Source: Corynebacterium stationis
GTDB taxonomy: Bacteria > Actinomycetota > Actinomycetes > Mycobacteriales > Mycobacteriaceae
Reading direction: 5' to 3'
Length of the DNA stretch: 64,000 nucleotides
Assembly (NCBI RefSeq): GCF_001941345.1
Contig: NZ_CP009251.1
Span: forward strand, 1,860,001 to 1,924,000
The notes beneath the pieces are model-generated. The model did not search any database. It was not told where the DNA came from and saw only the letters and a program-made list of their open reading frames with translations. The position numbers and the translations under genes were made by a program. Below are positions 35,996 to 47,300 of the stretch, piece by piece; position 1 is the stretch's first letter; each line of letters starts with the position of its first letter.

Positions 35996-36068
35996 TGCCC
36001 CCAGTCGGACTCGAACCGACACTGGATTGATTTTAAGTCAACTGCCTCTGCCATTGGGCTATGGGGGC
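35996..36068 (-). tRNA. tRNA-Leu (anticodon UAA), short variable loop
   Basis: A 73-base cloverleaf: acceptor GCCCCCA/TGGGGGC, D arm with GCCCAATGGCAGAGGC, anticodon stem GTTGA/TCAAT with loop CTTAAAA (anticodon UAA), five-base variable loop CCAGT, and T arm GTCGG-TTCGAGT-CCGAC. The discriminator is A, as leucyl-tRNA synthetase requires. CCA is not encoded. Bacterial tRNA-Leu usually has a long variable arm; this one is class I in shape. The anticodon call is firm, the amino acid follows from the code. Confidence 0.88.
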
Positions 36069-36164
36069 GTGCATAAAGCAGCACGTAGGCTACGCGCCGA
36101 AAGCACTGCTTTAGTTTATAAAACACTTTGAAGAAAAGGAAACTCGGGGTCCCTTAATGCTGTT

Positions 36165-37127
36165 TTAAGAGTACATCTCCGCGACAATTGTGGCGGTCAG
36201 ACCATCCAGAATGTCCTTTTCGCTGATATAGAACGAACGCACAGAGCTGTTGCGCTCAATCATCTGCATGATACCTTCCACGGCTACTGAACCGCCACCG
36301 ATAACATCAGCGCGGCCTGGGTGAATAACAGGATTTAGCGCACGGGTCTCTGCTGACTCGGCGATGAGCTGCTTGGTCAGGACGCGGAGGGCATCGAAAC
36401 GCAGCTCCGAACCGTGGATGAGCTCAGCGTCGTAGCTTTCCAAGCCCTGTGCCAAAGCAGACAGCGTGGTAAAGGTGCCTGCGCAACCGACAAAAGTTAC
36501 AGCCTCACTGATAGGAACAATCTTTTCTACCTCAGACATGCGCTCTGCGACGTAGTCCGAAGCAATCTCCACCTCAGTCTCCGTCGGCGGATCCGAAGGC
36601 ATCATGCGCTCAGTGATGCGCACGCAGCCCATGCGAGCTGAGTGCGAACCGATAATCTCACCGTCAGCGCTACCCACAATAAATTCTGTCGAACCGCCCC
36701 CGAGGTCAATGACGCAATATGGGCTGCGGTCCTTGGAAAGATCCCGCACCGCACCTTGGAAAGACAGCAATGCTTCTTCTTCCCCGGAAATAACTTCTGC
36801 GCGCGCGCCGGGCTGGATTTCCCCCAGCAACTCTTCAGTCATTTTGAAGAATTCCTCGGCGTTGCCCACATCGCGAGTCGCCGAAGTAGCAACCATGCGG
36901 ACACGTGTAACGCCCTCAAATTTCATCTGCTGCACGTACTTTGCAAGAGCGACGCGAGTGCGCTCAATTGCCTCCGGCTGGAATTCGCCATGAGCATCTA
37001 CGCCTTGCCCAAGGCGAACAATCTCCATTGAACGGTGGACGTCCCGAACGCTGCCACCGGGGCGCACATCGGAGATAAGTAGGCGGATAGAATTTGTGCC
37101 ACAATCAATGGCTGCTACACGAGTCAT
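36165..37127 (-). CDS. ppx2: Exopolyphosphatase, Ppx/GppA family
   Basis: A 320-residue short-form Ppx of the actinobacterial Ppx2 type, removing terminal phosphate from polyphosphate. It has the actin-like ATPase fold: RVAAIDCGTNSIRLLISDV, ISGEEEALLSFQGAV, VIDLGGGSTEFIVGS and HPGRADVIGGGSVAVEGI. It lacks the C-terminal HD domain of E. coli Ppx. It is the last gene of the conserved eno-divIC-DUF501-ppx row and starts 17 bases after the DUF501 gene stop. Confidence 0.94.
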   Translation of the reverse strand: MTRVAAIDCGTNSIRLLISDVRPGGSVRDVHRSMEIVRLGQGVDAHGEFQPEAIERTRVALAKYVQQMKFEGVTRVRMVATSATRDVGNAEEFFKMTEELLGEIQPGARAEVISGEEEALLSFQGAVRDLSKDRSPYCVIDLGGGSTEFIVGSADGEIIGSHSARMGCVRITERMMPSDPPTETEVEIASDYVAERMSEVEKIVPISEAVTFVGCAGTFTTLSALAQGLESYDAELIHGSELRFDALRVLTKQLIAESAETRALNPVIHPGRADVIGGGSVAVEGIMQMIERNSSVRSFYISEKDILDGLTATIVAEMYS

Positions 37128-37144
37128 TTTAAAAGCTCCCCACC

Positions 37145-37690
37145 TTAGGCGTTAGAAAAATCAAACTGGTCCAGGTCGATCCCTAGCTCCTTAGTCGTTG
37201 GCCAATCCTGTGGGATGGCAGACCCGCGAAGCTTACCATGATCAGCAGCCATGGCCACTGCCTCTGTGCCAAAGCGGAAGTGCTCTGGCCCCTCTGCCAA
37301 GGCATAGGCAATCAAGACGTGCAGGCACTTCACACGGTCTGGCATGCCGCCGCCGGAGAAATCAGTGCCAAGATTTTCCATCGCGTTGCGCTCTTTCAAA
37401 AAGTGCTCATGCGCATTGCGGTAGTCTGCCTGCAACTGCTCGTCTTCTTCCAGACGAGCTTCCATCCACTTCATAACGTGAGCCACTTCAAGGCGCGAGG
37501 CCTCAGCGGTCAGGCGCGGGTCGGTCAAGTAATACAGCGTTGGAAAAGGTGTTCCATCCGGCAATTTTGGAACAGTTTTAATCACTGCCGGCTGGCCATC
37601 AGGCGTGCGGTAAGAAATATCAACAACACCGCGGGGTTCACGGCCGAGCTGTTCGGTAACAATGGAGAGATCTGCGTCAGATACGGTCAT
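37145..37690 (-). CDS. DUF501 domain-containing protein
   Basis: A 181-residue soluble protein of the DUF501 family: EQLGREPRGVVDISYRTPDG, PFPTLYYLTDPRLTAEASRL and DRVKCLHVLIAYALAEGPEH. The conserved Cys-Leu-His in that last stretch is invariant in members I know. The function is unknown. Its fixed place between divIC and ppx in actinobacteria (Rv1025 in M. tuberculosis) suggests a link to growth or polyphosphate, but that is inference. Confidence 0.93.
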   Translation of the reverse strand: MTVSDADLSIVTEQLGREPRGVVDISYRTPDGQPAVIKTVPKLPDGTPFPTLYYLTDPRLTAEASRLEVAHVMKWMEARLEEDEQLQADYRNAHEHFLKERNAMENLGTDFSGGGMPDRVKCLHVLIAYALAEGPEHFRFGTEAVAMAADHGKLRGSAIPQDWPTTKELGIDLDQFDFSNA

Positions 37691-37876
37691 GCCGTCATTA
37701 TTCCATGTACTTCAATTGGGAACTAACTAAAAGGTTTTCAATGGACACTTTAGCGTGCATATTCAAAACTTCGACGTTCGAATAACAGTTCGATAACAAG
37801 GGTTGCGAAGGCGTGTGGGCGAGCTAAGATAGGTAGCAGAAGTTTAGAACACTTTAAAATGGAGAGGGGGCTAGCC

Positions 37877-39532
37877 ATGAAGAATGCAACAATCGCATCG
37901 AACATAAAGGATGCCGTAAATCTTGTGATTGAAGGCGTCGATAAGCTGTGTGCAGCATTTGAACACATCGAAGATGTTGATTTCTACAGGATTCACACGG
38001 ATTTCGAACGCTTTGAAGAATCACTCCACCGCAAGACTTTGCTCGATGCAGCATTCGCTTTCATGGCTGAGCGAGACGACGCTGGTCGTCTCGTGGGCTC
38101 TTCCCGCTCTACTGACTATCTCACTAAGTGTCTCGGACTTACCCACGCGGAAGCTGCCATGCGTCTTACTGCGGGTAATAGTCTTTACGGCAAGATCACC
38201 CCGGATCCAGTTCCAGATCCGGAGCCCGTTGAACAAGAGCCAATTGCCGAACCTGATGAAGGCTTAAGCGAAGAGGAAAAAGAGCGGCAACGCCAAGAAG
38301 CGGAAGAGGAAGCGCAACGCAAAAAGAAAGAGGCTGAGGACGCAGCTCGACGTGAGCACGAAAAGGCCAAAGAGGAAGCTGAACGCCGCGCTGAGCGTGA
38401 ACGCAAAGCCCAAGAAGAACGACGCCGAAAGATGGCTGAAGAGGCAGCGAGCGCAGAGATTGCCAAAATTATTGAGCAAGAGCTTCGCAATTTAAACAAG
38501 TACGCCCAGCCAGGACCTCAGGAGCTCCGCGCAAAGGCTATGGAAGAGTCAAAGAAGCGGTCCCCTGAAGACTTACGCAAGTGGCTTCGCAAGCGGGTCA
38601 CCAATGCGAACGCCGCGGGAAACATGCCTAATGGCAAGAAAGACCCTTTTGCTGCCACCCGTAAACGCAATCTCTGGATGAGTGAGCCGGATGCCGACGG
38701 AACGGTGCAGTTATCGATCCGCACCGATGCTCTCGGCGCAGCCTTGCTGGCTAAAGTACTCCTTCCTGCACAGCGCCCCGGCGGTCCAGAGCTTCCTCCG
38801 GAGGAGGACAACCGTACGTTTGGGCAGCGCCGACACGACCAACTGATGGAAGTATGCTCGCAGTACGTTGAAGGCAAGGACCCGAAGTCTGGACTTGGTT
38901 CCATCGTTGTGTCTGCGACACTAGATGACCTTGAAGCCCTCTCCCCCGAATCAGAGTTTATGACTGACACAGGACATAAACTCACCGTCTGGGATTTGGT
39001 GAGACTCTCACAAGGAGCCAGCGACTACCTGGCGATTCTCGACCCAGAGGATTTCCAACCGCTAGCACTAGGAAGAACAAAGAGAACTGCATCATTTGCG
39101 CAGAAACTCGCACTTTTGGCCGCGGAACTTTGTTGTTCAGCCCCGGGATGCAATAGACCGATGGCAGAAACCGATGTTCACCACCTAGTGGCATGGCAGC
39201 ATGGAGGAGCAACCGATATCCGGAACCTCACGCTGCTGTGCAGAAGACACCACGTGGATAACAACGATAATCATGACTTCCGCAATGGCATGGGGCACTC
39301 GGAACGGGATCCCTATACCGGGCGGGTGGGTAAACGAATGCCCGGCGAAGATGGCCTAATATTCAACGAATCTGCAACAGCGGAAGAATCTGCAGCGGCT
39401 CAGTTTAGACGGCGAGCTGCCCAGCGAGGTACCCAAGAAGCAGACGAGGGTCCGCCGCCGACAGCGAGCGAGGCAGAGGGCGCATTGTTCGATATTGATA
39501 CAAAGCGCGGGCCGGTAAGACGGGCTTCGTAG
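37877..39532 (+). CDS. HNH endonuclease with DUF222 and charged coil insert
   Basis: A 551-residue protein of the actinobacterial DUF222/13E12-repeat HNH family. The N-terminal DUF222 region (about 1-110) is split from the rest by a Glu/Lys/Arg/Ala-rich segment of about 90 residues (roughly 125-215) predicted to be a long charged helix. The HNH domain near residues 420-470 has CCSAPGCNRPMAETDVHHLV, then WQHGGATDIRNLTLLCRRHH, including the metal cysteines and catalytic HH. A GGAGAGGGGG site precedes ATG 37877. Often multicopy and mobile. It is the only plus-strand gene inside the eno-divIC-DUF501-ppx row. Confidence 0.92.
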   Translation: MKNATIASNIKDAVNLVIEGVDKLCAAFEHIEDVDFYRIHTDFERFEESLHRKTLLDAAFAFMAERDDAGRLVGSSRSTDYLTKCLGLTHAEAAMRLTAGNSLYGKITPDPVPDPEPVEQEPIAEPDEGLSEEEKERQRQEAEEEAQRKKKEAEDAARREHEKAKEEAERRAERERKAQEERRRKMAEEAASAEIAKIIEQELRNLNKYAQPGPQELRAKAMEESKKRSPEDLRKWLRKRVTNANAAGNMPNGKKDPFAATRKRNLWMSEPDADGTVQLSIRTDALGAALLAKVLLPAQRPGGPELPPEEDNRTFGQRRHDQLMEVCSQYVEGKDPKSGLGSIVVSATLDDLEALSPESEFMTDTGHKLTVWDLVRLSQGASDYLAILDPEDFQPLALGRTKRTASFAQKLALLAAELCCSAPGCNRPMAETDVHHLVAWQHGGATDIRNLTLLCRRHHVDNNDNHDFRNGMGHSERDPYTGRVGKRMPGEDGLIFNESATAEESAAAQFRRRAAQRGTQEADEGPPPTASEAEGALFDIDTKRGPVRRAS

Positions 39533-39564
39533 GTACCTGGTTAGTTAAACGCATTCAAGGCGAG

Positions 39565-39590
39565 GGAAAGCGGGCTTCCGCTTTCCTGTT
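39565..39590 (+). terminator. Terminator after the HNH gene
   Basis: GGAAAGCGG and CCGCTTTCC form a 9-bp stem with a 4-base loop, followed by TGTTTT. Confidence 0.88.
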
Positions 39591-39733
39591 TTGCCGATCT
39601 TCCTAGCTTGCTGACTCACAGAAGGTTTGTCCCCGGAGTTTTTGCCTTCCGGAGGGCGCCCTTTTTGGCGGCTACTGCTTGGCTGCTGCTGGTCGGGAGC
39701 TGCTGTTTGGCACGAATTTGTGGTGGGAAGGGA

Positions 39734-40489
39734 CTATTGGCCGGAAGGGACTTCGCCCGGCGGCATTTCTCCGACTGGGTCCGGAGCGTCTGGTTCTTCT
39801 TCAACGACGTTGCCTACCGGTGCGTCACCTTCTTGGTTGCCGTCGCCGGCTGGGGAACCTTCTTCTGGGGAGCCACCGTTGGAGTCATCGCCTTCTGTAG
39901 CGCCATCAGTCGAGGTGCCGTCAGCGGGAGCGCCACCGGCAGGAGTTTCTTCTGCCGGGGTTTGTTCACCCGGAGAGTAATTTGTGGCCACTGGGTCTGG
40001 GGCTTCGGCAATAGAGTCCCACAGAACTTCGTGCCAGTTGCGGCTTTCGGCTTCGGCTTGTTCGTCGGTGGTCACGCTGTCGCCGGAGGTGATTTCGGGA
40101 TCCAAGATGCGGAAAGCGACCTCGCCCTCCTCAACAACACCGAGGCGACGCCGTGCCTCTTGTTCAATGTAGGCATCGCTTTTGTACTTATCGATCTCGG
40201 TGAGCAGGCGCTCTTTCTCGTCCTGCTTGGCCATGATCGACTCATCCAGGCGGATGATCTCAGTTCGGCCCTGGTAGTAGTTGCGCAGGGGCACGGCGAT
40301 GACAGCAAGAATAAGCAGCGCGACCAGAACCAAGACGCCGAAGCCGACCAGGTCGAGGCGGTTGCGGGTGCGTCCAGTCCCCGCAGGGCTGGTCTTGGAC
40401 TTGGAAGTAGCTTTGCGGTCAGCAGCACGCGAAGCCACCGGTACGGTGGTCCGGGATTTCTTGGGTTTCTGCTGTTTCTCGCTAGCCAT
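39734..40489 (-). CDS. divIC: Septum formation initiator DivIC/FtsB family
   Basis: Bitopic divisome protein of 251 residues. A basic cytoplasmic N-terminus (1-45) is followed by a membrane segment (about 46-68: VGFGVLVLVALLILAVIAV), then a coiled coil (about 72-112: RTEIIRLDESIMAKQDEKER, LLTEIDKYKSDAYIEQEARR) ending in RLGVVEEGEVAF, the family hallmark. The last ~90 residues are Gly/Pro/Glu/Asp-rich and disordered, longer than in E. coli FtsB. It follows eno as in Mycobacterium (Rv1024). It should act with FtsL and FtsQ at the septum. Confidence 0.93.
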   Translation of the reverse strand: MASEKQQKPKKSRTTVPVASRAADRKATSKSKTSPAGTGRTRNRLDLVGFGVLVLVALLILAVIAVPLRNYYQGRTEIIRLDESIMAKQDEKERLLTEIDKYKSDAYIEQEARRRLGVVEEGEVAFRILDPEITSGDSVTTDEQAEAESRNWHEVLWDSIAEAPDPVATNYSPGEQTPAEETPAGGAPADGTSTDGATEGDDSNGGSPEEGSPAGDGNQEGDAPVGNVVEEEPDAPDPVGEMPPGEVPSGQ

Positions 40490-40635
40490 AGATTTCTCAT
40501 CCTAGCGCCGCGAAGGCGCGAACTCACGTGGCACGCGTGACAGAAGTGAAATACTCATAAAATTGCCAGGTTAAAAGTCGCGGCGATCCGCCGCAACGAT
40601 GGTTCGAGTTCGTCGACAAAGCTAATCCCATGAAC

Positions 40636-40667
40636 AAACCCCAGTGCGAAAAATGGCACTGGGGTTT
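40636..40667 (-). terminator. Terminator of eno
   Basis: AAACCCCAGTGC and GCACTGGGGTTT form a perfect 12-bp stem with an 8-base loop containing AAAAAT; the arms supply T runs on both strands. Confidence 0.93.
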
Positions 40668-40708
40668 TAAAAACCTAGTGGGCTCGGTGCCCGTAAGGTT
40701 TACTTCGT

Positions 40709-42016
<1,308 letters not shown>

Positions 42017-42158
42017 TCAATATGCGGTGCGCAGCTTACCGTCACGCACGCTACAGCCTACCGGGTTAAGTGGCAGGCCTCATCGCACCTTGCAAGTAAT
42101 TCTTCCAGAACGGTGCATATAATGACAGATTCGGGGAAAATTTACGGATATTTCGTGG

Positions 42159-42971
42159 CTAGTTCGCCGGCTGGCCTATGGCATAGGAATTAGCTGCGCG
42201 CGCCACACGTGAGACGTAATCGTTGGAATAGTTATAGGAATAAATCGCGTCCAACCAGTCCTGTTCAGCGGAAAGGTCGCGGCCGTGGGAGCACAGGAGG
42301 TTGGCGGCCGAGAGTGCAGCATCATCAATTTGCTGCGGGTTGGGGTAATTATCACCGTCGGCGTCGCGGCCGTGGCGCGCCCAGGATTCAGGAATAAATT
42401 GCATCGGACCTACGGCGCGGTCAAATTCGGTGTCGTTATCAAATTCGCCGCCGTCGGTGTCGAGGATCTTTGCTGTGTTATTGGTTCCGTCCAGTGGAAT
42501 ACCGATAATCGGCGGGTCGGCGTAGCCATTTTCATCCAGCTTCGAAGGCTTGAAGAAGTTGCCACTGTAGGTACCGTGACGAGTTTCCACCCAGCCAATT
42601 CCGGCGAGCGTATTCCATCGCAGATTGCACTCAGGCCAGGATTGCTTGGCGATGAGCTCCGCGTTTCCATAGGCACGCAGAGCCTGGGGGTCGATGCCGG
42701 TTTGTTCCGCTAAATCGGCAGCCCAATAGGTCAAACGGTCAGCGGTGCGGCCGGGCGCGTTGACGTCTATTTCCGCTACCTCGGCGGGCGCGGTGGGCGG
42801 AACATCTTCTGGCACTGGCTGCAAGGTCCGCGAAGGTGAGACTCCGCGGTTTGAAAAGCTGTCAAAAAGCGCGGTGCCAATCAAGATCACTAAGGCTCCA
42901 ACGAGGATAACTGCGATCACTACGCCGCAGCCACACCCTCTCACCAGGGTTCGTTGAGTCTTGTCAGTCAC
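42159..42971 (-). CDS. Lytic transglycosylase-like secreted protein
   Basis: A 270-residue envelope protein. GTG 42971 gives a short cytoplasmic start, a membrane segment with CGCGVVIAVILVGALVILIG, a Pro-rich linker, and a MltB-like lysozyme fold (about 95-265). Motifs are LAGIGWVETRHGTYSG with the likely catalytic Glu, DRAVGPMQFIPESWARHG, and DGDNYPNPQQIDDAALSAAN. It sits where LpqU (Rv1022) lies beside eno in Mycobacterium. It should cleave peptidoglycan glycan strands. A longer frame upstream to 43019 is possible but adds no signal features. Confidence 0.88.
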   Translation of the reverse strand: MTDKTQRTLVRGCGCGVVIAVILVGALVILIGTALFDSFSNRGVSPSRTLQPVPEDVPPTAPAEVAEIDVNAPGRTADRLTYWAADLAEQTGIDPQALRAYGNAELIAKQSWPECNLRWNTLAGIGWVETRHGTYSGNFFKPSKLDENGYADPPIIGIPLDGTNNTAKILDTDGGEFDNDTEFDRAVGPMQFIPESWARHGRDADGDNYPNPQQIDDAALSAANLLCSHGRDLSAEQDWLDAIYSYNYSNDYVSRVARAANSYAIGQPAN

Positions 42972-43187
42972 CCCGGGAATTCTACCTAGTTGTCGAAGCG
43001 GGCCATAATGCCCCACCACACCCTATGACCTTCACAGCGCTCCCTCAGATAGAACCCAGCTGGAAGTTATGACATTTTCATTAACTTTTATCACTTTGAT
43101 AGATTTCTTTCACAGTGTGGGTTAGGCTCAGTACCGTTATTTGTGGCGCTTCGCCACACCTTTCACTGGTGATTAAAGGGGTTAAAA

Positions 43188-43643
43188 ATGAAAATTCGTC
43201 GCATTCTTGCATCGACGGCACTGGCGGGCGTCTTAGGACTTGGCGCGATGACTGGTGCATCTGCTTTGGATCTGGGCAATATCGGTGCCGCTGACAAGGT
43301 GGCAACCGGGCTGATCAACAACGCGAAGTGCTCCGATGTTCGCGGCGCGCTCGATACCCTGAACGCCACCAACGGCGGACGCATCTACAACAAGGAAACC
43401 ACCCGCAATGAGCTGGTGCAGAACCTGCGTCAGGCCAGCGGCACCAAGGGCAACCCCACCGATCTGACCACCCTGGCGGTCACCAAGTACACAGGCCAGG
43501 TTGCAGATAAGGCGCTCGAGTGTGGCATCGTCAAGCCAAATCCTGCGACGCCTTTTGGCTCCAGCGAGCTCAACACCGTGCTCAATGATTTTGGCCCACA
43601 GCTGTTTGATCTCTCCAGCGAAGCCCTCAAGCCAAAGGCTTAA
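43188..43643 (+). CDS. PorB/PorC-like secreted protein (mycomembrane porin candidate)
   Basis: A 151-residue exported protein. The signal peptide (KIRRILASTALAGVLGLGAM, cleavage after GASA) is followed by about 125 mature residues of helical, acidic sequence with two cysteines in contexts NNAKCSDVRGAL and ADKALECGIVKP. The second resembles the DRAQTCGLVK end of C. glutamicum PorB, and both cysteines match its disulfide pair in spacing and order. porB/porC also lie beside eno in C. glutamicum. So an outer-membrane anion porin is likely. AAAGGGG precedes ATG 43188. Confidence 0.7.
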   Translation: MKIRRILASTALAGVLGLGAMTGASALDLGNIGAADKVATGLINNAKCSDVRGALDTLNATNGGRIYNKETTRNELVQNLRQASGTKGNPTDLTTLAVTKYTGQVADKALECGIVKPNPATPFGSSELNTVLNDFGPQLFDLSSEALKPKA

Positions 43644-43652
43644 GACCTAGGC

Positions 43653-44306
43653 TCATTTACGGGTGTTCTTCTCAGCTTGCGTTAGCGCAGCGTGCGCAAG
43701 CTCGGCGCGCTTGCCTTCTTGCCACAGGCGGTCTTGGGTTTCTATGTCGACAACGAACACGGTGCCATCGAATAGATAGGGCGCGCGGCTGCGCAGCTTG
43801 TCGATGAAAGCTTGCGCCACGTCGTTGATGCCAAAGGCTCCGCGCCGGCTGGCGATTTCGGCGTGGAATAGGACTTGCAGGAAAACATCGGCAAGCTCTG
43901 CTTTCACCGTGGCATCATCTGCGCCGCTAGAAACCGCTTCGGCGAATTCGGCGGCCTCTTCTTTCAGGTATGGAAGCAAGGTCTCATGGGTGTGCGAGCG
44001 CTCCCACTCCCCCAGAGAATAGGCGCGGTGCATGACGCGCTGCGCTTGGTAGACGGCATCCTCGCGCGAAGGTACCGCGTAGACCTGCGCGCCGGCGTCG
44101 ATGCGCTCGCGAACCTCGGGAAGGTCTTCATCAAAGGCGACGTAGAGCTCGTCCGACTCGCTATCCGATGCATCAAGGATTGCGCTGATATTCCACTGCA
44201 CCTTGACGGGGACCTCGGGGTGGAAAGTGACCGGTCCTGATAATTTGCCCACCCACTCCATCGGAATCAAAGTAGGCCAGCGTTCATCGAGTAATAATAC
44301 GGTCAT
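43653..44306 (-). CDS. mazG: MazG-family NTP pyrophosphohydrolase
   Basis: A 217-residue house-cleaning NTP pyrophosphatase. The C-terminal MazG domain (about 105-190) has the metal-binding ExxE motif in LPYLKEEAAEFAEAVSSG, then VKAELADVFLQVLFHAEIAS with the second acidic pair. The first ~90 residues are an extra N-terminal part as in the mycobacterial MazG (Rv1021). It follows mfd after 15 bases on the same strand, the order mfd-mazG being shared with Mycobacterium. Confidence 0.92.
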   Translation of the reverse strand: MTVLLLDERWPTLIPMEWVGKLSGPVTFHPEVPVKVQWNISAILDASDSESDELYVAFDEDLPEVRERIDAGAQVYAVPSREDAVYQAQRVMHRAYSLGEWERSHTHETLLPYLKEEAAEFAEAVSSGADDATVKAELADVFLQVLFHAEIASRRGAFGINDVAQAFIDKLRSRAPYLFDGTVFVVDIETQDRLWQEGKRAELAHAALTQAEKNTRK

Positions 44307-44321
44307 GAACTCGCATTCTAT

Positions 44322-47300
44322 CTAGTTGCTTACAGAGATAATATTCTTCCCGCCCTTGGCACCAGACTTGGTGGTCACCGAGGTTTGGCGTTTGCCGCCG
44401 GTGACATCCACCTCAGATAGATCGAACATCTGCGACAAGAAATCTGCCATCCACTGCAACAATTCCACATCGCGCAGCTTCGGCGCGGTCACATTCCGAC
44501 CTGCCTTCGGGAACGATACCTGAATAGCCTTCGCTGCCGCGCGGTAGTTGGAACCTGGGAACAGGCGTTTGAGGCGAACCTGCTTGGAATCCGGCAGGTC
44601 GACTGGGTGGATCTTGATCCGGGTGCCCTGCACCGTGATGTCCGTAACGCCTGCGGCGCGGGCCTGGTGGCGCAGCCGCGCAACGGCGAGCAGCCGTGCG
44701 ACTTCTTCGGGCACTGGACCGTAGCGGTCCTCCATCTCTTCCACTGCCAAGCGCAGGTCCTTTTCGTCCTGGCTGGCAGCGAGCTTGCGGTAGACCTCCA
44801 GGCGCAGGCGCTCTGAATTGATGTAGGACTCTGGGATGTGGGCATCGACAGGCAGGTCGATGCGGATTTCCTTCGGCCCATTATCTGTCGCCTTAGGCAT
44901 CTCGCCGCGCGCGAGGGCCTTGAAGGCATCCACTGCCTCAGAAACCAGACGCACGTAGAGGTCAAAGCCAACGCCCGCGATGTGGCCGGATTGCTGCGCG
45001 CCCAGCACGTTGCCGGCACCGCGCATCTCTAAGTCCTTCATCGCCACGGCCATGCCCGCGCCCAAGTCGTTGTTTTGGGCAATCGTAGCCAGGCGGTCGT
45101 AGCTGGTCTCGGTCAAGGTCGCGCCCTTGGGGTACAAGAAATAGGCATAGCCGCGCTCGCGCGAGCGGCCGACACGTCCGCGCAGCTGGTGCAGCTGGCT
45201 AAGACCCATGTGGTGTGCGTTTTCCACGATGAGTGTGTTCGCATTGGAGATATCCAGGCCGGTTTCGACGATGGTGGTACACACCAGCACGTCATATTCG
45301 CGGTCCCAGAATCCCTGCACGGTCTTTTCCAGCAATTCCTCATTCATCTGCCCATGCGCGACCACCACGCGCGCTTCGGGGACGAGGTCGCGTAGTTCGC
45401 GAGCCTTCTTTTCAATGTCGGAGACCTTGTTGTGAATGAAGAAGGTTTGGCCGTCGCGCAAAAGTTCACGGCGGATGGCCGCAGCAACCTGCTTGTCTTC
45501 ATAGGCGCCGACATAGGTCAGCACGGGGTGACGGTCTTCTGGCGGGGTGAGGATGGTGGACATCTCGCGAATTCCCGCCATGGACATCTCGAGGGTGCGC
45601 GGAATCGGGGTCGCTGACATAGTCAGCACGTCAACGGATGCTTTCAGCGCCTTGATGTGTTCTTTGTGCTCCACGCCGAAGCGCTGCTCCTCATCGACGA
45701 CAATCAGCCCAAGGTTTTTCCAGTGCACGCCGGTTTGCAGCAGGCGGTGCGTGCCGATGACCACGTCGACTTCACCGGTTGCAAGCTGCTTGATGATTTC
45801 TTTGGAATCCTTGGTAGAGGTAAAGCGTGAAAGCACGCGGATCTCGACGGGGAATCCGCCCATCCGCTCGGCGAAAGTGTCATAGTGCTGCTGCGCCAAC
45901 AGGGTCGTTGGGACCAAGACTGCGACCTGTTTGCCGTCTTGGACGGCCTTGAAAGCAGCGCGCACGGCGACTTCGGTCTTGCCGTAGCCCACATCGCCGA
46001 CGATGACGCGGTCCATGGGAACCTGAGATTCCATGTCATGCTTGACCGCATCGATAGCCATCATCTGGTCTTCGGTCTCCACATAAGGGAAGTTATCTTC
46101 CATCTCCATTTGCCATGGAGTATCCGGCGGGAATTGGTGCCCTGGGGAGGCTTGGCGTTTGGCGTAGAGTTCCACCAGCTCGCCGGCGATTTCGCGCACC
46201 GCAGCGCGCGCCTTCTTCTTGGTGTTCTTCCAGTCCGAGCCACCCATCTTCGATAGGTGTGGGGACTCGCCGCCGGTGTATTTCGACAGCATGTCCAATG
46301 AGTCCATGGGCACCCACAGCTGGTCCGCGGGCTGGCCACGCTTAGAGGGCGCGTATTCGAGCACGATGTATTCGCGGCGCGAGGATTCATCACCCGATTG
46401 GATGGTGCGTTCCGCCATCTTTAAGAACTTGCCGATGCCGTGGGTTTCGTGCACAACGAAATCGCCCTGCTTCAGAGCCAAAGGATCAACGCGGTTGCGG
46501 CGCTTGGCTGGCCGGCGCTTAGCACCTGCGATATCGCCAACGCGGTTACCAGTCAGGTCGGTTTCGGTGACTACAACGAGTGGTAGCGCAGCAGCGTCGG
46601 TGTGCTTGCGCACCTTCGGAAAGACGAGGCCCGCATGGCTGAGTGCCTGATAGAGGGTGACTTCTCCCGGCGAAGGTTGCCAGCCCGGGGTTGCAACCTT
46701 GGTGGGGATTCCCTTTTCAGCAAAGCGTTCCACCATGCGCTTGATGGCGCCTTGCGCAGGCGCGATGAAAGCAGCGCGCCCACCGGCTTGGGTGTGCGCG
46801 AGCAGTTGCGCCATCATCGCATCGATTTCTTTGATGTCTCCGCGCGGGGCCGGACCAGGTTCAAAGTCCAGCGGCAGCGTATCAGCCTCATCGGCGATAA
46901 ACATCCCCGTCGGCGCAAAAGTCCACTGTGGCAGGCCGGCCTTTTCGCAGGAGGCTTCCAAAGATTCATAAGAGCGGTAGCTCGAAGCTTCGGTGTCCAA
47001 TCCCTTGGTCGCTAGCGGGCCATCCGCGCCCATCGCCGCGGCTTCCCAACCGGCCGCCATGAATTCGGCGTCGGTGGATTCTAGGTCAGCTATTCGGGTG
47101 CGGATTTTCTCCGGCGCAATCAGGACCACGTGGGTACCTGCGGGCATAAAATCAGTGAGAGGCACCATCTTGGCATCGGAAAGCACCGGCAACAGCGCTT
47201 CCATGCCCTCAGCCGGAATGCGCTGGCCAACCTTGCTCAACAATTCAACGAGAGCAGGATTGCCAGGATGCTTGGTGGCTAGGACGTCCGCACGCTTGGC

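Noticed and set aside
39608..40540. 310-codon plus-strand frame
   Set aside because: Antisense to divIC, created by its Gly/Pro/Glu-rich tail; no ribosome site.
43110..43140. DtxR-type iron box before the porin candidate
   Set aside because: Only a half-site resemblance (GGTTAGGCT); it is equally explained by a -10 promoter element.
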